This document shows positions 28,327 through 37,122 of a stretch of DNA of 38,865 nucleotides, piece by piece (the first letter of the stretch is position 1; each line of letters begins with the position of its first letter). The stretch is taken from NCBI GenBank assembly GCA_900314995.1, contig OMXK01000031.1:1-38865 (forward strand), read 5' to 3'. The notes under the pieces were generated by a model that made no database searches, was not told where the DNA came from, and saw only the letters and a program-made list of their open reading frames with translations. Both the position numbers and the translations under genes were made by a program. The DNA is from an uncultured Prevotella sp. (GTDB lineage Bacteria; Bacteroidota; Bacteroidia; Bacteroidales; Bacteroidaceae).

Positions 28327-29238
28327 TTGGAAAAGACGCTGATAGTCATCACCGGACCAACGGCTGTGGGGAAGACAGCGCTCTGCCTGGATGTGGCGAA
28401 GCATTTCCATATCCCGATCATCAACGCTGACTCCCGACAGATCTTCCGGGAACTGAAAATCGGTACCGCTCCGCCTACTGAAGCCCAGATGCAGCAAGTG
28501 CATCACGACTTCGTGGGCATATTAGGGCTCGACGACTACTACAGCGCTTCGCTCTTTGAACAACAGGTTTTGGAGTTGTTGGGCCGTCAGTTCCTTTCGA
28601 GTGACTATGCCCTGATGGCTGGCGGCAGCATGATGTACATCGACGCTGTCTGCGACGGTATCGACGATATCCCTACCATCGACGACCAGACGCGCACCAT
28701 GATGAAACAGCGACTTGCCGACGAGGGACTTGAAGCGCTCTGCGAGGAACTCCGTCAGCGCGATCCCGAATACTATGAGATCGTAGACCGTCAGAACCCG
28801 CGGCGCGTCGTTCATGCGCTGGAGATCTGCCTGATGACGGGCAAGACCTATACATCCTTCCGCAAGCGTGAAAAGCGCCAGCGACCCTTCAACATCATCA
28901 AGATCGGACTGAACCGTCCGCGCGAAGAACTCTACGAGCGCATCAACCGTCGTGTGGATCAGATGATGGCCGACGGGCTGCTCGAAGAAGCCAAAGCCCT
29001 CTACCCCAAGCGCCACCTGAACGCGCTGAACACGGTAGGCTACAAAGAACTATTCGACTACATCGACGGCCGCTGGCCGCTGGAGGAAGCTGTAGAGCGC
29101 ATCAAAGGCAACACCCGCCGCTATGCCCGCAAACAGCTCACCTGGTTTAAGAAAGACGAAAGCATCCGCTGGTTCCACCCGGATGAAACAGAAACAATAA
29201 TCAAGTATATATGTGGCAAAAAATCCTGCAAGCAATAA
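28327..29238 (+). CDS. miaA: tRNA dimethylallyltransferase
   Basis: 303 aa. It prenylates A37 of tRNAs reading UNN codons. The P-loop GPTAVGKT is at 10-17, followed by IINADSRQIFRELKIGTAPP and the tRNA-binding region. The start must be very near the P-loop, and the only candidate in frame is TTG at 28327, 8 nt after lpxA, so a TTG start is proposed. Its end overlaps the PBP gene by 28 nt. Confidence 0.92.
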   Translation: MEKTLIVITGPTAVGKTALCLDVAKHFHIPIINADSRQIFRELKIGTAPPTEAQMQQVHHDFVGILGLDDYYSASLFEQQVLELLGRQFLSSDYALMAGGSMMYIDAVCDGIDDIPTIDDQTRTMMKQRLADEGLEALCEELRQRDPEYYEIVDRQNPRRVVHALEICLMTGKTYTSFRKREKRQRPFNIIKIGLNRPREELYERINRRVDQMMADGLLEEAKALYPKRHLNALNTVGYKELFDYIDGRWPLEEAVERIKGNTRRYARKQLTWFKKDESIRWFHPDETETIIKYICGKKSCKQ

Positions 29239-31676
29239 AAGGCATCTGGCCTTGGTACAAGAGCCTCTATCAGGGTCGTCCCTGGTACATCAAGATTCCC
29301 GTGGCCCTCGCCTCGCTCATCGTGGCGTTCTTCCTCTATCTGGGAGCCGTAGACATCAATTTCCTGTGGCTCTTCGGCAAGTCGCCTTCGATGTCGACCA
29401 TCAAGAACAAGCGTCCTGCTGCCGCTTCGATCATCTATAGTGCCGACGGCAAGCAGATCGGCAAGTTCTTCAGCGAGAACCGCACACCCGTCACCTACGA
29501 AGAGGTGAACCCCGTCTTCTGGCAAGCACTCATCGATACCGAGGACGAGCGATTCTACAGTCATCACGGCATCGACTATACGGCTTTCATGGCTGTAGCC
29601 AAGGAGTATATCCTGCATCGCGATGCCCGAGGCGCCTCGACGATTACCCAGCAGTTGGCGAAGAACCTGTTCCGCACGCGCTCGGAATATTCCACTGGTC
29701 TGCTGGGCAATATCCCCGGCGTCAAGATGCTCATCATGAAGAGCAAGGAGTGGATCACCGCCTACAAGCTCGAGTTCTTCTTCACCAAGGAGGAGATTCT
29801 CACGCAGTATGCCAACACGGTCGATTTCGGCTCCAATTCCTTTGGCATCAAGACCGCCTGTAAGACCTACTTCGGCTGCGCACCGAAGGATCTCACAACC
29901 GAGAATGCCGCCATCCTCGTGGGCATGCTCAAGGCCACCACATTCTATAATCCCCTCATCAATCCCGACAATTCGCTGAAGCGCCGCAACATCGTGCTCG
30001 ACCTCATGCAGCAGCACGGACATCTCACACAGGCTGAGTGCGACTCGCTGAAGAAGATCGAGATCAAGCTCGACTACAGCGTCGAGAGTGTCTACGACGG
30101 CGACGCCAACTATTTCCGCGAGGCCGTGGCCGACTACCTGAAGGACTGGTGCGAGGACTACTACGACAACCGCAACGCCCTCTACACCGAGGGACTGAAG
30201 ATCTACACCACCATCGACTCCCGCATGCAGCAGTATGCCGAGCAGGCTGCCTACAAGCAGATGAAGCAGCTGCAGCAGACCTTCAACAACCACTGGGGCT
30301 CCACCAACCCCTGGCAGGATGCCCACCACGTGGAGATCAAGAACTTCATCGAGGATATCGCCAAGCGACAGCCTGTCTACAAGTATCTCTCCAAGAAGTT
30401 CAACGGCAACGAGGATTCCATCAATTACTACCTGAACCTGCCCCACACGGTGAAAGTGTTCGACTATGAGAAAGGCCGCGTGGAGAAGGAACTGTCGACG
30501 ATGGACTCCATCCGCTACATGGTGCGCTTCATGCATTGCGGCTTCGTGGCGATGGAACCTCAGAACGGCCATGTCAAGGCCTGGGTGGGCGACATCGACT
30601 TCCACTCGTGGAAATATGATAAGGTGACGGCCCAGCGACAGCCAGGATCCACCTTCAAGCTCTTCGTCTATACCGAGGCCATCAATCAGGGTGTCACGCC
30701 CTGCGACTACCGCAAGGACGAGTATTTCTCGATGAAGGTGATGCAGAACGGCGAGGAAGTGACCTGGGCACCTCATAATGCCGACGGACGTTTCACCAAC
30801 GCCAATATCTCACTCAAGCAGGCTTTCGCCATGAGTATCAACTCCATCGCAGTACGACTGGGACAGGAGTGCGGTATCGACAATATCGTGAAGACAGCCC
30901 ACGACATGGGTATCAAGTCAAAGCTCGACCCCACCCCGTCGCTCACGCTCGGCGCCAGCGACGTGAACCTGCTGGAGATGGTCAATGCCTACTGTACGCC
31001 CGTGAACGACGGCGCCCATATCGACCCCGTGCTCGTGGCCAAGATCGAGGATCGCGACGGCAACGTCATCTTCGAGGCCCCGACGAAGACAGAGCAGGTC
31101 ATCTCCAAGCGCTCCGCCTTCCTCGTACAGCAGTTGCTCAAGGGCGGCATGAGCGGCACCAGCTCGCGACTGATGGGATTCGTGGGCTACGACAAGGCGG
31201 CTGATACCGATTTCGGCGGCAAGACGGGTACTTCGAACAACCACTCCGATGCCTGGTTCATCGGCACCACGCCCAAGCTGGTCGTCGGCGCATGGGTGGG
31301 CGGCGAATACCGCAGCATCCACTTCCGCACAGGCATGCTGGGACAGGGTAACCGCACGGCACTGCCCATCTGCGGCTACTTCCTCGGCTCAGTGCTCAAC
31401 GACCCCGCGTTCAAGCAGTATCGCACGAAGTTCAAGCCCTATACTGGCTCCGACGTGGCCGATGCCATGTACAACTGCGGCGGCTACTTCAGCGCTCCTG
31501 CCGATTCCGACTCCATCAGTGTCGACTCGCTCGCCTACGACAACGCTGATCCCGATGCCGCCTTCTTCGACGACTTCGGCAATCCGCTGCCGCGACCCAA
31601 GAAAGAGCCGGAGCCCGACAACGCCGACAACGAACCTGCACCAGAAGAGAATGCCGACGCCATAAAGGAAGACTGA
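29211..31676 (+). CDS. mrcA: class A penicillin-binding protein (PBP1A)
   Basis: An 821-aa bifunctional peptidoglycan synthase. It has a short cytoplasmic N-terminus, one membrane helix (about 28-50), then a GT51 glycosyltransferase domain (DTEDERFYSHHGIDY, GASTITQQLAKNLF). The transpeptidase domain shows SxxK in QRQPGSTFKLF (Ser480), SxN in FAMSINSIAVRLG and the KTGT motif in FGGKTGTSNN. The acidic, Pro-rich C-terminal tail is probably disordered. It acts in the periplasm, attached to the inner membrane. It overlaps miaA by 28 nt and the helicase gene by 1 nt. Confidence 0.94.
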   Translation: MWQKILQAIKGIWPWYKSLYQGRPWYIKIPVALASLIVAFFLYLGAVDINFLWLFGKSPSMSTIKNKRPAAASIIYSADGKQIGKFFSENRTPVTYEEVNPVFWQALIDTEDERFYSHHGIDYTAFMAVAKEYILHRDARGASTITQQLAKNLFRTRSEYSTGLLGNIPGVKMLIMKSKEWITAYKLEFFFTKEEILTQYANTVDFGSNSFGIKTACKTYFGCAPKDLTTENAAILVGMLKATTFYNPLINPDNSLKRRNIVLDLMQQHGHLTQAECDSLKKIEIKLDYSVESVYDGDANYFREAVADYLKDWCEDYYDNRNALYTEGLKIYTTIDSRMQQYAEQAAYKQMKQLQQTFNNHWGSTNPWQDAHHVEIKNFIEDIAKRQPVYKYLSKKFNGNEDSINYYLNLPHTVKVFDYEKGRVEKELSTMDSIRYMVRFMHCGFVAMEPQNGHVKAWVGDIDFHSWKYDKVTAQRQPGSTFKLFVYTEAINQGVTPCDYRKDEYFSMKVMQNGEEVTWAPHNADGRFTNANISLKQAFAMSINSIAVRLGQECGIDNIVKTAHDMGIKSKLDPTPSLTLGASDVNLLEMVNAYCTPVNDGAHIDPVLVAKIEDRDGNVIFEAPTKTEQVISKRSAFLVQQLLKGGMSGTSSRLMGFVGYDKAADTDFGGKTGTSNNHSDAWFIGTTPKLVVGAWVGGEYRSIHFRTGMLGQGNRTALPICGYFLGSVLNDPAFKQYRTKFKPYTGSDVADAMYNCGGYFSAPADSDSISVDSLAYDNADPDAAFFDDFGNPLPRPKKEPEPDNADNEPAPEENADAIKED

Positions 31677-33439
31677 TGGAACTCGACCTCGACAACAAGG
31701 AGTGGCAGGATGCCCTCCAGATCATCAACTATACCCGTCGCTCGCTCTTCCTCACAGGGAAGGCCGGCACGGGTAAGTCTACGTTCCTGAGATATGTCGC
31801 ACAGACCACCAAGAAGAAGCACGTGATCCTCGCCCCCACTGGCATCGCTGCCATCAACGCCGGAAGCTCCACGCTCCACAGCTTCTTCCGACTGCCATTC
31901 CACCCCCTGCTGCCCAACGACTCGCGCTACGACCGCCGCCACATCAAGGAGACCCTGAAGTACACGGGTGCCCAGCGCAAGCTCATCCGTGAGGTCGAAC
32001 TCATCATCATCGACGAGATATCGATGGTGCGCGCTGACATCATCGACTTCATCGACAAGCTGCTGCGCATCTACACCCGCAACCCAGAGCCCTTCGGCGG
32101 CAAGCAGCTGCTGCTCGTGGGCGACATCTACCAGCTCGAACCGGTGCTCAAGGACGACGACCGCCAGCTGTTGCAGCCCTTCTACCCCAGCTCGTATTTC
32201 TTCAATGCCAAGGTGTGGCAGCAGATGCCCATCGTATCCATCGAGCTCCGCAAGGTGTACCGCCAGACCGACGATCAGTTTATCGCCATCCTCGACCGCA
32301 TCCGCAACAACACAGCCACTACGGCCGATCTCAACACCCTCAACGCCCGCGTGCTGAAACCGCACGACAGCAAACCGTCGAACAGCAAATTGGAGATTAC
32401 CCTCGCCACCCGCCGCGACATCGTAGACTATACCAACGAACAGCAGCTGGCCGCTCTCGACGGCAACCCCTCAACCTTCTTCGGCGTCATCAAAGGCGAC
32501 TTCCCAGAGACCTCACTCCCCACGCCCATCAAACTGCAGCTGAAGCCCGGTGCCCAGGTCATCTTCATCAAGAACGACAAGGACAAGCGTTGGGTGAACG
32601 GCACGCTGGGCGTCGTTGACTACATCGACGAGGAAGAAGGTCTGATAGGCGTCATTACCGAGGACGGCCGCGAGCACGATGTAGAGCGCGAAGTGTGGGA
32701 GAACATGCGCTACACCTTCAACGAGAAGGAGCAGAAGATCGAGGAAGAACTGCTGGGCACTTACACCCAGTTCCCCATCCGCCTCGCCTGGGCCATCACC
32801 GTCCACAAGAGCCAGGGACTCACGTTCTCGCAGGTGCAGATCGACTTCGGCGGCGGAGGCGCCTTCGCCGGCGGACAGACCTACGTGGCCCTCTCCCGCT
32901 GCACATCGCTCGACGGCATCACCCTCAAGGCACCCCTCCGACAGAGCGACATCTTCGTACGTGCAGAGGTCGTGCAGTTTGCCAACCGCTACAACGACCA
33001 GCGCCTGATAGACCAAGCCATGCAGGAGGGCAAGGCCGACCGCGAGTACCACGATGCCGTGCGCTTCTTCGACCGCGGCGACTTTGAGCATTTCCTCGAA
33101 TCCTTCTTCAAGGCCATCCACTCGCGCTACGACATCGAGAAGCCCCACATCCGCCGCTTCATCCGCAAGAAACTCGAGATCATCAACCGCCAGAAGCGCG
33201 AGATCGAGACACTCCGAACCCAGCACGCCGCCGAGCTCGAAGCCCTCAGGCAGGAGCTACAGTCGAAGCAGGAACTCCTGAAGCGCCTCGCTGCCGAATA
33301 CACCATCCTGGGCCGCGAATGCGAGCACGAGCACATGCCCGAAGCCGCCATCCGCAACTATGAGAAAGCCCTCGAGCTCTACCCCGACGCCGGCGATGCC
33401 CAGCGCCGCCTGAAGAAACTCCAGTCAAAAAGAAAATAA
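31676..33439 (+). CDS. PIF1/RecD-like SF1 helicase with C-terminal coiled coil and TPR
   Basis: 587 aa. The N-terminal SF1B helicase core shows Walker A GKAGTGKS (28-35), APTGIAAINAGSSTLHSFF, IIIDEISMV (Walker B), LLVGDIYQLEPV and, late, AITVHKSQGLTF. After about residue 500 comes a Glu/Arg-rich coiled coil (QKREIETLRTQHAAELEAL) and a single TPR-like pair (AAIRNYEKALELYPDAGDA). This form is common in Bacteroidales. A role in unwinding DNA or DNA-RNA structures during repair is inferred. TGATG links it to the PBP gene. Confidence 0.88.
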   Translation: MELDLDNKEWQDALQIINYTRRSLFLTGKAGTGKSTFLRYVAQTTKKKHVILAPTGIAAINAGSSTLHSFFRLPFHPLLPNDSRYDRRHIKETLKYTGAQRKLIREVELIIIDEISMVRADIIDFIDKLLRIYTRNPEPFGGKQLLLVGDIYQLEPVLKDDDRQLLQPFYPSSYFFNAKVWQQMPIVSIELRKVYRQTDDQFIAILDRIRNNTATTADLNTLNARVLKPHDSKPSNSKLEITLATRRDIVDYTNEQQLAALDGNPSTFFGVIKGDFPETSLPTPIKLQLKPGAQVIFIKNDKDKRWVNGTLGVVDYIDEEEGLIGVITEDGREHDVEREVWENMRYTFNEKEQKIEEELLGTYTQFPIRLAWAITVHKSQGLTFSQVQIDFGGGGAFAGGQTYVALSRCTSLDGITLKAPLRQSDIFVRAEVVQFANRYNDQRLIDQAMQEGKADREYHDAVRFFDRGDFEHFLESFFKAIHSRYDIEKPHIRRFIRKKLEIINRQKREIETLRTQHAAELEALRQELQSKQELLKRLAAEYTILGRECEHEHMPEAAIRNYEKALELYPDAGDAQRRLKKLQSKRK

Positions 33440-33461
33440 GTCAAAGAACGCTGAAGAGATA

Positions 33462-33509
33462 ATCGCTTGACTGAAAAACCTTAATGTCAAATGTCAAAAG
33501 TCAAGCGAT
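33462..33509. repeat. 11-bp inverted repeat with GTCAAA array at the primase 3' end
   Basis: ATCGCTTGACT (33462-33472) and AGTCAAGCGAT (33499-33509) are perfect complements. The inner 26 nt contain GTCAAAT, GTCAAAA. One arm covers the primase stop codon. It lies between converging genes and may stop transcription or fold the mRNA 3' end, though no U-tract follows. Confidence 0.5.
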
Positions 33510-35945
33510 CTTCTTGTAAGTATCCTTTTCGGTTGGCTCTATCTTACCGCTCTTCTTCAGCCGCGACAGCATCTTCCTGCCACCGGTCTCCTTATCCGGC
33601 GTGTAACCGTAGACGGCGGCAAACTGCTCATAGCTGAACGACTCCGGCAGACGGTCGAAACACTCGTCGTACTTCGAACGGCGCTGGCGGTTCTGTGAGT
33701 CGCGCTGCTGATTGTCGAAGTACATGCGCGCCAGTTCGTAGAACCAGTAGTGCTGCGTCTTATACTGCATGTCGAGTGCCAGCGAACAGAGTCTCAGGTC
33801 GGTCTTGTCGATGCGGTAGGTGCCTGTCTGGTTCAGCTCATCCTTATGGCGGTCGTCGATGAAGGGCACGGCCATCGCGATGCCATAGTAACAGCAGCGC
33901 TTGATGAGCAGCTCGTCGGCATGGTCGTCGTTGAAGGCGGCTATCTCCATGCGTTCCTTCGTCCAATAGTAGGCATGCTCTATCAGCTTGCGGATGGGCA
34001 GTTCGCCATGACGGCGGTCGAGCCGCGCGGAAAAGTCGTCGAGCACCTTCAGCTGCTTGCTGTTGTCGTAGGTCTCGGGCATCAGCTCCACCATCTCGAA
34101 GTTCGACGGCGGCAGCGGTATCACGGCCAGTCGCGTGGCCAGACCGTCGCCGAAGTTCCGTTCGTTCACCTTGCGGTAAAGGGCCAGCGGCGTACCTGTG
34201 AACAGCAGGTTATAGTGGATATACATCGTCACAGGCACCGAGTCCTTGTTGGCATACTGCTGACCGTCCTTCTCGTTGTGGAAGGCCTTCAGCTCGAAAA
34301 ACTTCTTGTCGATCCATCCGCCGCTCTTCGCCATGGTGGTCGTGTTGTCGAGTTCCGAGTCAAAGGTTGTCAGGTGCAGCTGCATCTCCCTGCCGTCAAC
34401 CCACTCCTTGGCGTTCAGGTGGTCCATGATAAACTCCGCGTTCGAGGTGCGTGAGTCGTGGTCGCGCTTCACCACCTTCGGTCTGGTGATGGCATCCTTC
34501 TTCTGCTCCTTCGTCGAGTAGGTGCGCCCCTGCGTCTGCAGCTTGAAGTCCATCAGCTGGTCGATGGCTTTCTGGTCGGCCTCTAGGATGGGCCGCATCA
34601 GCAGTTCGTAGATATCACCCACGAACGACTTTCCCGTAGCCGGATCGCCGATCACGTGTACATCCGAGTTCAACCGCCTCACCTTGGCAGGCTGGTAGTA
34701 GTGGCGGTAGGTACAGCGCGTCATCAGGTTCACCCCGCAGTGACCCGTGGTGAAGAAGGCTGCCGGCCACTGGTGATGATGACTGCAGAGCCCCTGGCAC
34801 ACGGCCTTCAACGGCGGGTAGTAGCGCCACAGCGCCTTGATCTCCCGCTCCCACTCGTCGTAAGGCAGGTCGGCCAGCGGATTGCGGTTAGCCTGCTGAC
34901 GACTCAGCAGCGCGGCACTGGCCTCGTTCTCTGCGGCGGCAAGTGTCTCCTTGCGGTAGTCCTCGCGCGTGATGCCACACTTGGCCAGGGCATCCATCAT
35001 CCGCTTGGGCGGCATCTTCGTCTCCTGGTAGCCCATGGCCGACTTCACCGTGCCGCCTACATTCTCCTTGCGCTCGGTGACGATATCCTGCACCCACGGC
35101 TGAGCCCTCAGGATACGCTCTATCCACTCGGCATCGCTGCCAGTGATGTAACGCAGCTGGTCGGCCAGCCAGAGCGACGTTTTGTGGCGCTGAGTCGGCT
35201 TTGGCGTAGCGTCGCCTACCCAGGCATCCACTATCTGCTGGATGGGCACCCCGCAGAACTCGCCCAGTTCCAGATCCTCGATGTTCACTACCCGATCAGC
35301 CTCAGCAGCCGGTCCGCTCTTGCTCTCAGGGCGACCAGCAGAGGCCTCACTATGACCCTGACGATACAGTTCGCCGTACTTCTCTTCGTATAAAGGATTA
35401 TCATAATTGATCAGTCGTTCTTCGTCGATATAAAACACTTCCTCAGCCATCGGCGTGAAGCTCATGCGCGAGGCATCCTTGCAGCTGTCGTCGAGTTCTA
35501 CGCCGAGCAGCCGGGCCATCTCCTGCATGTTGTCGATCAGGTTGCCCCACTCCATGCGGGCGATGAACACCACCTTCACACCTCTGCCAGAGGGGGTGAT
35601 GAAGATCATCAGGACGCCCTGTTCCTTCAGCCACGCTTCGCCCTTTGCCAGCCATCCGTCGATGATCGCCTTCGGATTCTCCACATGGTCTACATCGAGC
35701 ATGCAGAGCCCCGTCAGAACGGCATTCGACTGCAGGCGCCAGCAGCCCGTCACCCCGTCTTTCTCCGACTCCGTGAACCGTGCCTGATAGGTAAAGCCCG
35801 GCAGCGAAGTCTTATAAAAGGCTTTGCCCGTCTTGCGGAACATGAGGATATTCCGCTTCGTCTCCGGCGACTTCAGGATCTCCCAGAGCAGCTCGCGGGT
35901 AACGGGCTGCGTGGGAGATTTCATGTCTATTTGCACATAAAACAT
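33501..35945 (-). CDS. VirE/BT4734-type primase-helicase
   Basis: A large 814-aa protein. The N-terminal 40-190 region matches the BT4734-like/VirE N-terminal domain (a prim-pol-type fold): MLDVDHVENPKA (82-93), MIFITPSGRGVKVVF, DDSCKDASRMSF. A linker then leads to a DUF3987-type ATPase domain with Walker A GDPATGKS (433-440). Such proteins are frequent on Bacteroidales mobile and prophage-like regions and are thought to take part in DNA replication. The start could be the ATG at 35945 or at 35924. It lies 15 nt downstream of the 103-aa gene and probably shares its promoter. Confidence 0.8.
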   Translation of the reverse strand: MFYVQIDMKSPTQPVTRELLWEILKSPETKRNILMFRKTGKAFYKTSLPGFTYQARFTESEKDGVTGCWRLQSNAVLTGLCMLDVDHVENPKAIIDGWLAKGEAWLKEQGVLMIFITPSGRGVKVVFIARMEWGNLIDNMQEMARLLGVELDDSCKDASRMSFTPMAEEVFYIDEERLINYDNPLYEEKYGELYRQGHSEASAGRPESKSGPAAEADRVVNIEDLELGEFCGVPIQQIVDAWVGDATPKPTQRHKTSLWLADQLRYITGSDAEWIERILRAQPWVQDIVTERKENVGGTVKSAMGYQETKMPPKRMMDALAKCGITREDYRKETLAAAENEASAALLSRQQANRNPLADLPYDEWEREIKALWRYYPPLKAVCQGLCSHHHQWPAAFFTTGHCGVNLMTRCTYRHYYQPAKVRRLNSDVHVIGDPATGKSFVGDIYELLMRPILEADQKAIDQLMDFKLQTQGRTYSTKEQKKDAITRPKVVKRDHDSRTSNAEFIMDHLNAKEWVDGREMQLHLTTFDSELDNTTTMAKSGGWIDKKFFELKAFHNEKDGQQYANKDSVPVTMYIHYNLLFTGTPLALYRKVNERNFGDGLATRLAVIPLPPSNFEMVELMPETYDNSKQLKVLDDFSARLDRRHGELPIRKLIEHAYYWTKERMEIAAFNDDHADELLIKRCCYYGIAMAVPFIDDRHKDELNQTGTYRIDKTDLRLCSLALDMQYKTQHYWFYELARMYFDNQQRDSQNRQRRSKYDECFDRLPESFSYEQFAAVYGYTPDKETGGRKMLSRLKKSGKIEPTEKDTYKKIA

Positions 35946-35960
35946 AAGGCTACGCGTGGT

Positions 35961-36272
35961 TTAGAGGTCGTTGTCATAGAGGAATTCGCTGGCCACCTCC
36001 GACTCGAGCTTCACCTGCTTCCACGGGCAGAGTCCCGTCTCCGTCAGATTGAAGAACATCGATACACGGGCAGTCATCGCCATCGTGTTCACCGATACGC
36101 GGCCGTGCTCCAGCTTCCGCCACACCAGTTCCCGCCTGTTGCGCTGCCCGTCGGCATAAAGCCTCATATCCATCACTCTGGGCGAGATGAGACCGAGAGA
36201 TCCCCTCAGCCGTCTGCCACTCTTTACCAGTCGCTCGTAATCCTTGTCAGGAATGATTAATGTTACTTTCAT
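35961..36272 (-). CDS. hypothetical protein, 103 aa, upstream of the primase
   Basis: I do not recognise this protein. It is soluble, basic in the middle (QRNRRELVWRKLEHGR) and ends acidic (SEFLYDNDL), with no signal or membrane segment. The gene is first in a two-gene unit with the primase-helicase, behind a good promoter (36357-36364) and a GC-rich 5' hairpin. A small DNA-binding or primase-accessory role is only a guess from position. Confidence 0.7.
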   Translation of the reverse strand: MKVTLIIPDKDYERLVKSGRRLRGSLGLISPRVMDMRLYADGQRNRRELVWRKLEHGRVSVNTMAMTARVSMFFNLTETGLCPWKQVKLESEVASEFLYDNDL

Positions 36273-36330
36273 AATTGTTGTCGCTTACTCGAGTTTATTA
36301 ATATAGAAATTGTTCACGAAAATACTAAAG

Positions 36331-36352
36331 CGGAGCCCGGCCGGGGGATCCG
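36331..36352 (-). other. GC-rich hairpin at the mRNA 5' end
   Basis: Outer CGGA/TCCG and inner CCCGG/CCGGG pairs lie 5 nt past the -7 box, so the hairpin would sit at the very 5' end of the transcript. It is notable in an AT-rich gap and may stabilise the mRNA or modulate its early transcription. Confidence 0.45.
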
Positions 36353-36356
36353 ATTG

Positions 36357-36406
36357 CAAAGATACGGTGCAACTATCCAACTGAAAAATAAGATAATCAG
36401 TTGGAT
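36357..36406 (-). promoter_or_regulatory. promoter with palindromic operator-like site
   Basis: Minus-strand TATCTTTG (36364-36357) has TTTT at the -33 position. A perfect 10-bp inverted repeat, ATCCAACTGA (36375-36384) and TCAGTTGGAT (36397-36406) with a 12-nt spacer, covers the spacer and -33 region. A repressor binding here would block polymerase; the regulator is not identified. Confidence 0.6.
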
Positions 36407-36474
36407 TCAATCTCTCTCACCAAAAACATCAGGAAGCCCTTTATAGAGCGAAGAAAAAAAATCGGAAAAAAATA

Positions 36475-36505
36475 ATGCAACTGAACAAGAAAGATTCAGT
36501 TGCAT
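36475..36505 (-). terminator. terminator after the 196-aa gene
   Basis: ATGCAACTGA (36475-36484) and TCAGTTGCAT (36496-36505) form a 10-bp stem with an 11-nt loop. On the minus strand a TATTTTTTTCC tail follows. A further copy, TCAGTTGGAT, lies at 36510-36519. The arms share the decamer of the promoter palindrome at 36375-36406. Confidence 0.75.
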
Positions 36506-36531
36506 ATTTTCAGTTGGATTTCAAGGCTGTT

Positions 36532-37122
36532 CTATCCTTTCCTGTTAGTATTTACGTAATCCTTAATCCAGTCAGAAAAACTCTGGTTTTTACCTCTGCC
36601 GAGATAGGCGGCAAATGTTTTCCCATTCTTGTCGCCATTGACAGACTTATAATATTCACTCCCGACGATTGCCTCGGCTATCTTCTGATAGCTACCCTTC
36701 AGTACACCGGCATCTTTCAGGCATCCAATGACATATCCTCTGATCAGATCCCTTTTATCGTTCTTACCCCTGATGCTCCAATCCCGGGCTATCTCATCTC
36801 GGCACTCTGATGCCATCAATGCATCAACAAAAGCTTCAAACCATTTACCGGTATATTGATGATCAGAAACGAAATCTGAAATACAATCGTCTGCCAACAA
36901 CCGCTTTAAATGATTCGTTGGCTGGAAGTAGTTCAATTCTTCCTCCTGCTCGGCACTATCCTGAGAGGCCACCTCTTCATTGATGACGTTATCAACCAGC
37001 GCTGTTTGCATTTTCATATCCTTGTCAAAATTTGCAATCAGCGTATCTACATGGCCGATATTCTGCCCTACCGTATTATGGAAATGGAACTCAAAATGGT
37101 TCCCATGCTTATCTTCACTCAT
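36532..37122 (-). CDS. hypothetical protein, 196 aa
   Basis: Not recognised. The N-terminal part (HFHNTVGQNIGHVDTLIANFD) looks like the beta-rich start seen in some small Bacteroidales accessory proteins. A Glu-rich linker (QDSAEQEEELNYF) follows, then a helical C-terminal domain of about 120 aa ending FAAYLGRGKNQSFSDWIKDYV. There is no signal or membrane segment. The start overlaps the upstream gene's stop by 4 nt, so the two are translated together. A terminator follows 27 nt later. Confidence 0.7.
   Translation of the reverse strand: MSEDKHGNHFEFHFHNTVGQNIGHVDTLIANFDKDMKMQTALVDNVINEEVASQDSAEQEEELNYFQPTNHLKRLLADDCISDFVSDHQYTGKWFEAFVDALMASECRDEIARDWSIRGKNDKRDLIRGYVIGCLKDAGVLKGSYQKIAEAIVGSEYYKSVNGDKNGKTFAAYLGRGKNQSFSDWIKDYVNTNRKG

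Noticed and set aside
29121-30776. 551-aa minus-strand frame
   Set aside because: It is antisense to the GC-rich PBP1A gene, is Leu/Val/His-rich without motifs, and reflects codon bias of the real gene.
36375-36519. TCAGTTG repeats as a CRISPR array
   Set aside because: The repeats are only 10 bp, in alternating orientation, with no uniform spacers and no cas genes.
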